Origin: Cotesia glomerata
Lineage: Eukaryota; Arthropoda; Insecta; Hymenoptera; Braconidae
Direction: 5' to 3'
DNA length: 64,000 nucleotides
Assembly (NCBI RefSeq): GCF_020080835.1
Contig: NC_058159.1
Span: 5,270,001 to 5,334,000 of the forward strand
Shown here piece by piece: positions 55,381 through 64,000 of the stretch. The notes beneath the pieces are model-generated. The model did not search any database. It had not been told where the DNA came from and saw only the letters and a list, made by a program, of their open reading frames with translations. Position 1 is the first letter of the stretch. Every line of letters begins with the position of its first letter. Made by a program: the position numbers and the translations under genes.

Positions 55381-55386
55381 TTTATT
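55381..55386 (-). promoter_or_regulatory. Possible polyadenylation signal of the icarapin-like gene
   Basis: AATAAA on the - strand about 133 bp after the stop. It is plausible by position only; the region is AT-rich. Confidence 0.35.
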
Positions 55387-55518
55387 ATTAAATCTTCAAC
55401 ATAACAATTAATGATTAATAATAATAATCATCTTACTGATAAAATTGTAACTTATTAATACTATTACATGGGAATATAAAATATGGATAAAAAAATATAC
55501 AGTAAATAATGAAGAAAG

Positions 55519-58237
55519 TTAAGCCTTGAGGTCGTCTACCGGCGAATCGGGAATGTCGTTTTTCCAATCCTCGACGGCTTCGACGCTTCTGTTCGTTGTT
55601 TCATCTTTGGAGGTTGGGTTCGGTTCCTCATCAACTTCAGTCTCAACAACTTCGACACTTTCTGGACTGGTGTCGCTACCTGTTTCCACAGAAGTTTCAT
55701 TTTCGGGCCTTACGTGGATTACTTTGAATCTGACGAAGGTGTTCGAGTTGTTTGTGCCGTCCGAGAAAGTAGTTTCGTTAATCGTTACTTTGTGTCCGTT
55801 AATCACCTGAAAAAAAAATTAAAACAATTATTTATGATAATTGTGGGCGATATATTTTTTTTTTAGAAATAAAGCACATCCTTTTTGAGGCATGCAATTA
55901 ATTACAAACCGCTAAAAAATGTCCGATTATTCGACCGCGAAAATTACATAACTTTTTTTATGTCGACTCATAGAGGATCCTCTAAAAAAAATTTATGATC
56001 TATATAATTAAGAGATTAAGCAAAATTTTGTCTCGTGTATTTATATGATAAAATAAGTTTTTTTAATTAAATTTAGTATCATTGGAAAGATCGAGACCTA
56101 AATTAGTGCCTTTTCAATGTTTCATATGCTTTTTTAAAATAATTTATTTATTATGGTAAGTTTTCAAAGTAGTTTTAAATAGATTTGAATTTCTCGATAA
56201 ATAAAATTTGTAAATTTATTTATTTTGTTTTGTATACGTGAATGCGGTTATATGTCAAAAATTAATTTATATAATTAAGAGACTAAGAAAAATTTTTCAA
56301 CGGGTAAGGTAAAAGCCCCAATATATGATCATGTACCAGTATATGATCACTCCATGTATTTGTATACCTATATTTGTGAATATAGATATACAAATACATG
56401 GAGTGATCATATACTGGTACGTGATCATCTATTGGGGCTTTTACCTTATATCTTTATCGTAAATTGGGTTTGATATTTTTTTAGCGATAGTTATTTATAA
56501 TTTAAATAATTGAGAGTAAAGAAAATTTTGTGACGAGCATATTATTATTTTTAAAGGAATTTTTATAGTTTAATTTGGTATGATCAGAAAGGTCGAGACA
56601 AATATTAGTGCCTTTTTACGGTTTTATATATTTTTCAGTGGTAGTTAATTTTTTATGTCAAGTTTTTGGAGGAATTTTTAATAATTTTTTGGTTCTATAA
56701 ATTTGTTCGGTCACATTTGTCCATTAAATTATTTGTAATTGATCCTGTGACAGCACTATTATTTTTAAATTTTATTTAAAAAGTACCGAAACTATGTACA
56801 GTGTGATTATAAATATAAAAAAATCATTAAGACAAAATTTTCTTATTCATAATTCGTAAATCTCGGCATTCGCATAGTGACTGCAGGTTGCTAGTCCATA
56901 TAATAAAGAGAATAAGAAAAACTTTATCTCGTGTATTTATATGATAAAATGAGTTTTTTAAATAAAATTTAGTTTCATTGGAAAGATTGAGACCTGAATA
57001 AGAGCCTTTTCAATGTTTCATATGCTTTTCTCAAATAGTTTATTTATTATGATAAGTTTTCAAAGTAGTTTTAGATAGATTAGAATTTCACGATAAATAA
57101 AATTTGTAAATTTATTTATTTTGTTTTGTACACGTGAATGCGGTTATATGTCAAAAATTAATTTATATAATTAAGAGACTAAGAAAAATTTTTCAACGGG
57201 TATATCTTTACCATAAATTGGGTTTGATATTTTTTAGCGATAGTTATTTATGATTTAAATAATTGAGAGCGTAAGGAAAATTTTGTGACGAGCATATTCT
57301 TATTTTTAAAGGAATTTTTATATTGTTAGTTTTATATATTTTTTAGTAGTCAATTTTTTATGTCAAGGTTTTTGGAGGAGTTTTTAATAGTTTTTTGGTT
57401 CCATAAATTTGTTCGGTCACATTTGTCCATTAAATTATTTGTAATTGATCCTGTGATAGCACTATTATTTTTAAAATTTATTTAAAAAGTATCTAGACTA
57501 TTTACAGTGTGATTATAAATATAAAAAAATCATTAAGCCAAAGTTTTCTTATTCATAATTCGTAAACCTCGGCAGTCGCATAATGACCGAACTTTGCTAG
57601 TAATATTGTTAATTAAATTAGAGCATGAATTTATATGCATTGAAAATTGCCCTGAACATAAATGTTCTTTGTATCTACTAATAAAAAAAAATTCAACGCG
57701 ATAAAATTAAATACCTCGTAAAAAAAAGCGAATTTTTGGAGAATCGTTTGACGTTTTAGAGGTTCTTTTATGTTTCATATATATTTATATAAATTTTTTT
57801 AATAGTTTTATTTATTTAAAATCCTTTTTTAAAAATGTTTCCACTCTGCACGATTCCCATTTGTACTTGCTCACCTAGCGGGATGAACATGACGCAAAGA
57901 GAGTGGATTGTATCGTGAATGATTGGCGTGTTCCAAGAGAACGCTCTTTATTATTAAAGGCAACGAGTTTTTAACGCAAAACAAAGAGAGATACGATGTT
58001 GAAAGATAAAAAATATAAAATAACGAATTTAACTGCAAAAAAGGTATATAATAAATAGACAGAAAGAATATAAATTGAAAGGAGAATATATATAGTTTGT
58101 ATTTACTTTAGTTTCGGATTTCGAGCTGGTTTTGTTGATCGCGTCCTTTGGGATTCCTCCTAATGGTTTTAAATCATCAAGGCTTGGAAATCCAGCGAAC
58201 ATTTTATTCATTTCTTCTCTCATTTGCTTCACCATAT
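55519..58237 (-). CDS. Icarapin-like secreted protein, 3' part (two exons seen)
   Basis: Exon 58237-58107 encodes MVKQMREEMNKMFAGF and a short Lys/Ser-rich piece, ending ACTAAA|GTAAAT. Exon 55806-55519 follows a T-rich tract and CAG, is in phase 0, and encodes the family signature INGHKVTINETTF, then FVRFKVIHVRPENET and an acidic tail with RSVEAVEDW..DIPDSP before the stop. This order matches icarapins, secreted proteins conserved in insects and known from honeybee as a venom and tissue allergen; their molecular role is unknown. Two N-glycosylation sequons (NET) are visible. The 58237 exon begins with two bases of a split codon, so at least one upstream exon (signal peptide and N-terminal domain) is missing from my reading. 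The 2.3-kb intron is mostly two tandem Helitron-like copies. Confidence 0.82.
55999..56894 (+). mobile_element. Helitron-like element form A, tandem unit with MITE insertion
   Basis: Starts A|TCTATATAATTAAGAGATT and ends GCATTCGCATAGTGACTGC, AGGTTGCTAG directly followed by TC of the next unit. 896 bp including a 142-bp insertion (element plus TA). It lies antisense within the intron of the icarapin-like gene. Confidence 0.78.
56307..56446. mobile_element. 140-bp palindromic MITE with TA target duplication
   Basis: Nearly perfect inverted repeat with ends AGGTAAAAGCCCCAATA and its complement, flanked by TA on both sides (56305-56306, 56447-56448). The neighbouring Helitron-like unit keeps the empty site (CGGGTATATC near 57199), which proves the insertion and its boundaries. 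Tc1/mariner-type MITE. Confidence 0.88.
56895..57600 (+). mobile_element. Helitron-like element form A, second tandem unit
   Basis: 706 bp, starts TCCATATAATAAAGAGAATA directly after CTAG of the previous unit, ends CTTTGCTAG|T. A deletion of about 50 bp near 57320 removes the CTTTTTACGG word seen in the first unit. The terminal stem is degraded (CAGTCGCATAATGACCG). Confidence 0.76.
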
Positions 58238-60700
58238 CTGAAATAAATAAATTCGTAGTGTCAATTTTTAAATTTGTTCCTCTATATACTCATTAGATTT
58301 ATTACTGATTCATTTTTAATTATTATCACACATTGTTAGTGTTGATATTTATGGTTCATAATATTCAGGTCGAAAGATATTTTTTACGGTCGGATTTAAT
58401 TTTTTACTGGAAAAATTTTCGGCTGAAATGTTAATTGAAGCGACGATAAAAAATAATAACTATCGGAAAGTAATTATTATTCCTGTTGATCGATTAAATT
58501 AATAAAAGTTAAATGGGGAAAAATTATTCCAGCGTATGAACCGTTAATTTTACCCGTTAATGTTTTAGTTTTTTTTTTATCATAAATTTTTTTTAATAAA
58601 ATGAAAATTATTGAGCTTTAAATAATTAAATTAAAATTTTTCGGCAAAAAAAAATGTTTTTTAAATTTATAATTTTTTTTTCTATAGTTGAAGATTTTAT
58701 AAATAAAAAAATTAAATATTTACATTGTTGTATATAATGATAAAAATTTTTTTTTTTTAAAAAAAGGTCCAATTTGTTAAAGCTGTAACAATTTTTTCCT
58801 TCTGTAGCAATAAAATACATGACATCTTCTCTCAACTCAATTTATCGCACAATTCATTTTTTTTCGGGTCTGTCCTGTTATATAGTTTTATTTGATTTTA
58901 TTTTTAGCAATGAAACCATGCTGTTAATGGAGAAATAAAATTGAGAAGAACAGAAGAAGAAAGAAAAGAAGAAAGGAAGAAATAAAAAAAAAAAAATAGG
59001 AAGGGCAATTACGCGAGTCGTCGGTAGCTGAATTTTCATGGCTCGCTGAACCTTTTATATTATGGCATCGTGCGCTCGGTAATAGTGAGAAGTAAAGTCG
59101 ATTATTCCTGAAATTTCATCGATTTTGAATAAACCGTGAATATCATTAGTGTATAAGAATCAAGTGTCATTCGATATTATATTAAAATTTAATATTAAAA
59201 TCCTTTTCACCGAGTCGTGCCCACCGAACGCGAGAATAAGGACGAAAAAAATCAATATAAAAATAGAATAAAATAAAAAAATAAACGATCCATACTTATT
59301 TTTTATTATTTTATTCTTTCGTAAAATATTTACCTCGGGATTCTTCAGTTAGTGTTATATAAAAATAAAATTTGTTAAAAAATTCTCGAAACGGATATTC
59401 TCAATGTCTACACATATATATGTCTCGCAAGTGAAAAATAAGAAATCATATATGCGCATCTGTAACTTGGGATGAATAAATTTATGGTGAGAAGTGTAGA
59501 GTGTCTAGAGGCCATTTTTATTATTCGTACCAACTCCAGATGACCTCCGTCCTACAATCCATCCTCGATTTATTTCTTTTCATCCATTTTTAAAACTAAA
59601 TATATCAACTTTTAACCTTTTTTTTTCCAAGCCGTTACTCTACATTTAATAATTTACTTTTTATGGTAATATTAAATTATTTAATACTTCTCGGATATTA
59701 AAACATTCCGATCTCATAAATTGGTAATTCTCAATTATATTACATATATTAAAGAACTAACCCGCAGTGACCTCTGTCGTGAAGCGATGTCGGTTTGGAA
59801 AAAATAGACCTGATGATTGATGTATCTCTTTAAATTTCAGATAAATTTATTACATTTTTTATAAATACTAGTACTGGTATCAATTAAAAGGGGATGTTTT
59901 AGTAATGTGACCCGTTAATTTTTTATATTATGAGATATGCCAGATGAATATCGAGATTCATTGGTATATTTTAATAATTTCTTTTTTTTTATTGAACCGA
60001 TGAGGTTATAAAATAAAATATCAACTTCTGAGCGGCTGAATAAGTTATTTTAACACATAAACGCCGACTGATAGTAATTAATTATTTATTATTATCAATG
60101 ATTTGTTCGAATTGATTTAAATAATTGATAATAAAAACAGATATTGATATTCTTGTCAAAAAATAAATTTTTTAATCTAACAAATTATTGAGTCAATAAA
60201 TTTTGGAACAAAATTTTAATTTTTTCAGCCTAAAAATTTATGAAAATTAATTTAGCAGATATTTGATAATTTTAAGAATTTTTCTAACAAATAAATTATG
60301 GCAAAAAAATTAGAAAGAAAAATTGACATGTAGAAATTAAAAAAAAAGAAAAATGCAATTTTTTAAAAATAATTTTCCAACCAATTGCCAGCCTGAATTT
60401 TACTTATTCTATTCACACTGGAATGATATTTTAATTTGTTTTTTTTACTTAAAAAAAAAAATATATATTTTTTTTTAGTATCGTTAAATAATTAAAAAGA
60501 ATAAATGATGTATGTGAATATTTATCATTTTGTTAGAAATAAATTATGCAACTATTTAAAGCAAAAATTAATAAAAAAAAATAATTTTTCAGAATAAATT
60601 TGTTAAAAAAAATAAAAAAATGATGATGTGACTGCCAACTTTAATTAGTGTTATTAAAAATTGAAATAATTAATTTTTTTTTCCAATCAAAAATTTTTTT
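58238..60700. other. Upstream region or long intron of the icarapin-like gene
   Basis: No coding exon could be joined to the 58237 acceptor. A 44-codon - strand frame (59038-58904) starts MKIQLPTTRVIALPIFFFFL and looks like a signal peptide, but its ATG lies only 15-21 bp below a TATA box and no fitting donor is seen. The remainder is AT-rich. Confidence 0.45.
59028..59059 (-). promoter_or_regulatory. Candidate core promoter upstream of the icarapin-like gene
   Basis: On the - strand TATAAAAGG starts at 59059, and an initiator-like TTCAGCT (TCA with A at 59028) lies 31 bp downstream, the spacing expected of an insect TATA/Inr promoter. It is about 790 bp before the first recognised icarapin-like exon, but no signal-peptide exon could be joined to it. 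Confidence 0.35.
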
Positions 60701-61160
60701 AAGTTAAAATGTTTAGTCGGTCGGAACAAGCTGATTTTATAGCGTTGCGAATTAGCGGACGGAAACTAATCAGTGTCTTCCCTGGGGAAGGAAGTTGCAT
60801 GTTTGTACCCAGTGCATGAGATTCCGACTTCATTTAGCTCCGGCAGGGTCGCATTTGTTTATTGTAAACCTCAAAATAACCGATAGAGGCGACAGTTTAA
60901 TTTATAGATGCGCCATAGGTCTTAAATTGTCTGGTTGCGACAACCTCCGGACATTAAAACTCGGGTACGAAGCTTCAATGCGGGCGATATGAAAACTTTA
61001 GCAGGTTGCGGGAGAAAACAAGCTCTCAGACTTCGTGTCATCAATCTAATTTCGTCGGATACGCTCTTGCTTCATTCCTTGCTACACAATACTCCGTTTT
61101 ATTCCACAAAAAGTTATGTTTGTATTATAACTTTACGGTATTTGTCTTAAAACACCAGGA
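60701..61160. other. GC-richer tract with unknown open frames
   Basis: About 450 bp of more balanced composition, with two overlapping + frames (60795-60992, 60935-61150) that resemble no protein I know. On the - strand TATAAAA lies at 60741-60735. It may be regulatory DNA of the icarapin-like gene or an old repeat; I do not call a gene. Confidence 0.35.
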
Positions 61161-62686
61161 TTGGATTGTTTAATTTGAGTTTATCCTTAATTAGAAATGT
61201 TTACAATATATAAGAACTTCATATTCAAACGTTCAGCGCATCGATTATTTTTAAGTGCTCCGATAGATGGCGACAGGAGAATAATACTGATACTAGACTG
61301 TACTTGAAAATGGCGTTTAATAAGTTAAAAGAGCGGGTTGTTTTTAAATAATCACTTAAGAACGCAGAAAATTTAATATTTAATTCTTTTAATGATTATA
61401 ACATTTGTACGCTGAAAAAAAAATTAATTTGATTCAAGATAAAAATTTTTTAAGAAACAAAAATAGTTTTATTGTCTTTAATTAATCAGAAAAATTGTTG
61501 AAGTTAATTTTACAAAGTTTAAAAAATTTTAGTCTTAAAAAAAAACGCTCGAAAAATTTTTTTTTAAATAGCTTCTGAAAAAATTTTAAAATTATAGAAA
61601 AAAAAATTAATATTAATTAGAAAATTATGTTATATTTATTGATGACTTAATTGTATGCTTTAAAGCAATAATTTTTAGTCTTGAAAATATTTTATTTAAT
61701 TTTCTTGCATTAAATTGAAATTTTAAAAATTCTTTCCCAAAATATTATAAAAACTGTATTTTTTATGAGTTTCAATGTTATAGTTATAATTATAATTGTT
61801 ATTATTATTATTATAATTATTAATTAATAAAAATTTTGCAATTTGACGAGATAATTATCTAGAAGATAAAAAATTTACTGTAATAATACCTTAATAAATT
61901 CATTTAGCAAGATTTACGAAATTTATTTATTTTTTCACGTTTATTGATAGAACGGATAAACTCAAGTCATATAATAATAATAAACCTTTATATATGCCTG
62001 AGAATTGATAATAATATTCAATAATAATAATAATGATAACACTGATAATGATAACATTTCATGACTAGCCAGAGCACGTGCATGAAAACGCACCGATAAA
62101 TTTTGCATATTTTATCCAACGCTCACAATACATTTGTCAGTGTAACTACCACATGTATATATGACGTATATGCGGATATAGGCGTGTATTACTGCACACT
62201 CCCTGGTGTTCCATTCCCCGTCCGTTCTTTCTGTCATTTTATTTCCTCGTCCCTCAATTATTATTACGACAGAAAATCGCAACAAAAGTACACATATGAA
62301 ATCGTTAAAATTATCCGTTGAAATAATTCAAGCATTCATGTATATAAAATAATATTTCTCGATGTTGCTTTAAATTATCACCGGATTCAACAATCTGACT
62401 GTCTTTGCTCCCAATATTGTTTGAAATAAAAAATAAATTTATACTTGATTAACTTATTTAACTATTAAATTAAATATTAAATTCATCCAATATCAATTAA
62501 TGCGTACTATCAACCGTGAAAAAATATTTTTATAATTAACACTCGTTTATTTTTATTTAGTTTTTTTTTTTATGTCAATTATCAGTTTTATTGATGTGTA
62601 AATTGAGTATATTTTTTTATTTTTAATTCTGCTGGGAACGATTTAAGTTAATTAGCGTACGGAACTGTTAAAATTTTTTTTTTAAA
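61161..62686. other. AT-rich region with repeat fragments, no gene
   Basis: 61300 carries the ACTTGAAAATGGCGTTTA word also found at 20037. 61413-61480 is a fragment of the CTTGATTCAAG MITE family (GAAAAAAAAATTAATTTGAT). 62000-62300 is of mixed composition with no named feature. Confidence 0.45.
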
Positions 62687-63730
62687 AATAGTATATTACA
62701 ACCCAAGGCCAGAAAGTTGTATTTCCTGGCGTATGGGATATGATGGCCGAGGCGTAGCCTCGGCCATCATATCACATACGTCAGGGTATCCAACATTCTA
62801 GTCATGGGTTGTATACTATTTTTCTTGCTCTCCAGCCGAAAGTACGCAACTCCGTGGAAGGGGTTTTGCAAAACCGAAGCGAAGCCGAGGTTTTGCCGGG
62901 CGTGAGGGGGGCGCCGCCCGACTTTTGCAAAGCCGAGGCTTTGCGGGTCGGGGCGGGTATAAAAAAAAAAATAAAAGTTAATAAATTGAAAAAAAATGTT
63001 ATTTTAAACTTTACTAATAAATGCTCTGATTAAGAGTGATATCATGCACAGAATTTGTCACAAATATTTAAACTCATTCTAATTACAGAATTTATTTTTT
63101 TAAGTTGATTAAAAATTAGTTTTTAATTAGTAATCGACGGCTAAGAAAGATTGAAATTAAATTATTACAAGTTTGTAGAGTACATGGATCGTTTTATAAA
63201 CATTGCTTTACTAACTATCAAAATATAAAAAAAAGCAAATAAAATTCACAAAACTATTATGTTTTATTTTTTAAACTTTTTATATAAATTATTTGTGCAG
63301 TATTATTATTAAATAGTTCATTAACAATGATCTAGTTAAAAATTATTTTGATTTTTTTGGTTAGTTTATGCGCTGACATGTTACATACAGACGATGTTGT
63401 GACTGTTATATATACAGTTGAAACTCGCTGTATAGGCCCGTCGCGCCACGAAAATGCGAAAGAAAGCGAGGTTCTGTGCTGCCGAGCTAGAAAATATGCG
63501 TAGCGCGCATGCGTTAGAGCAGGCCATAAAAGTTGCTCTTCCTGGAGTAAATTGCTGCCAGGAAGAGCGTACTTTCGGCTAGGAGAGCAAGAAATAGTAT
63601 ATTACACACCTGTGGCAAGAAAATGAGAAATGTCTCAGAACACATATATGTTGCCCGAGGCGAAGCCGAGGTCGACATATATGTGATGTGAGATATTTAT
63701 TATTTTCCTGCCATAGGTTTGTATACTATT
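62687..63730. mobile_element. GC-rich compound element, long form
   Basis: A hairpin module (62687-62820; AATAGTATATTACAACCC to GGGTTGTATACTATT, core GGCCGAGGCGTAGCCTCGGCC) and a second one (about 63595-63730) enclose a body of about 770 bp. The body has its own inverted ends (CTTGCTCTCCAGCCGAAAGT against GTACTTTCGGCTAGGAGAGC). It holds a very GC-rich patch (62870-62960, with GGGGGGCGCCGCCCG) and 500 bp of AT-rich DNA. No protein is encoded. Confidence 0.65.
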
Positions 63731-64000
63731 TTTCTGTCCGACAGAGGCGGAAAGCGGCAATTTCGTTTAGCGCAGCGGGCCGAAAGTTGCCACTTTCCGC
63801 CTGGAGGGCAGAAAAGTAATTTTTCTGCCCTCCGGCCGGAAAGTGGCAACTTTCTGGCTGCTGCGCTAAACAAAGTTGCCACATTCCGGCTACGTCGAAC
63901 AGAAATAGTATATTACACACCTAGGGAAGTAAAGTAAGAAATGTCTCAGATCACATGTAATTGTTGGCCGAGGCGAAGCCGAGGTCAACAAACATGTGAT
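63595..64000. mobile_element. GC-rich compound element, short form, cut by window end
   Basis: Same plan as 22426-22875: hairpin (about 63595-63730), inverted-repeat body (63731-63904, TTTAGCGCAGCGGGCCG and AGTTGCCACTTTCCGCC with complements), then a hairpin starting AATAGTATATTACACACCTA at 63905 that leaves the window unfinished. Its first hairpin is the same module that closes the long element on its left. Confidence 0.7.

Noticed and set aside
55526..55810. 94-codon + frame
   Set aside because: Antisense shadow of the icarapin-like exon, which has the family signature and correct splice sites.
58904..59038. Signal-peptide-like - strand frame (44 codons)
   Set aside because: Its hydrophobic run is coded by a poly-T/CTT tract, its ATG is too close to the TATA box, and it does not splice to the icarapin-like exon; kept only as a remark.
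60795..61150. Two overlapping + frames in a GC-richer tract
   Set aside because: No recognisable domain, no splice partners and no conserved motif; left as an unknown tract.
62809..63937. Frames of 60-74 codons on both strands in the GC-rich palindromic elements
   Set aside because: Both strands and several frames are open at once, and the translations repeat the palindrome in opposite senses, as expected of GC-rich inverted repeats.

Overview
The window is AT-rich eukaryotic DNA with long introns, GT..AG splice sites, AATAAA signals and many fold-back repeats. The gene content (crescerin, a type II carbohydrate sulfotransferase and an icarapin-like secreted protein) points to an insect. The icarapin-like gene and the repeat style suggest Hymenoptera, perhaps a parasitoid wasp; that placement is inference. 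I found no bacterial gene, CRISPR array, complete rRNA or tRNA, and no intact transposase, reverse transcriptase or Rep-helicase.

Three genes are supported. (1) A TOG-array protein of the crescerin/TOGARAM1 family runs on the + strand from 2478 to 54327. I reconstruct 25 coding exons in continuous phase, giving about 2,116 residues: TOG1 (exons 3-4), a long charged linker (exon 4), TOG2 (exons 5-8), a disordered middle (exons 9-20) and a C-terminal TOG (exons 21-25). (2) A carbohydrate sulfotransferase (Sulfotransfer_2 family) of six exons and about 362 residues lies on the - strand at 19662-10103, wholly inside the 19-kb fourth intron of gene 1. (3) The 3' part of an icarapin-like gene lies on the - strand (58237-55519), tail-to-tail with crescerin; its signal-peptide exon was not found.

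Region by region: 1-958 is a T-rich degenerate minisatellite. 961-2477 is upstream DNA. 2.5-7.2 kb holds crescerin exons 1-4, with a fold-back element and an 18S rRNA-derived fragment in intron 2. 7.2-26.4 kb is the giant intron with the nested gene, a Helitron-like concatemer, hairpin satellite arrays, an RTE-like remnant and GC-rich compound palindromes. 26.4-54.3 kb alternates small exons with Helitron-like copies, minisatellites and MITEs. 54.3-64 kb has the icarapin-like gene, another Helitron-like tandem pair and a chain of GC-rich hairpin modules cut by the window edge.

The most striking feature is one family of Helitron-like non-autonomous elements. They begin with TC after an A and end with a short hairpin, then CTAG or CTAA before a T. 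They come in two forms. Form A is about 700-760 bp and is arranged head-to-tail with CTAG|TC junctions and no spacer (four units at 10.9-14.0 kb, two at 56.0-57.6 kb). Form B has the same ends, but its body is an array of about 230-bp inverted repeats, each able to fold into a hairpin (16.2-18.3, 28.2-29.8, 34.7-36.1 and 51.3-52.3 kb). Tandem A units look like rolling-circle products, and B copies inside the introns of a transcribed gene could be a source of double-stranded RNA; both readings are inference.
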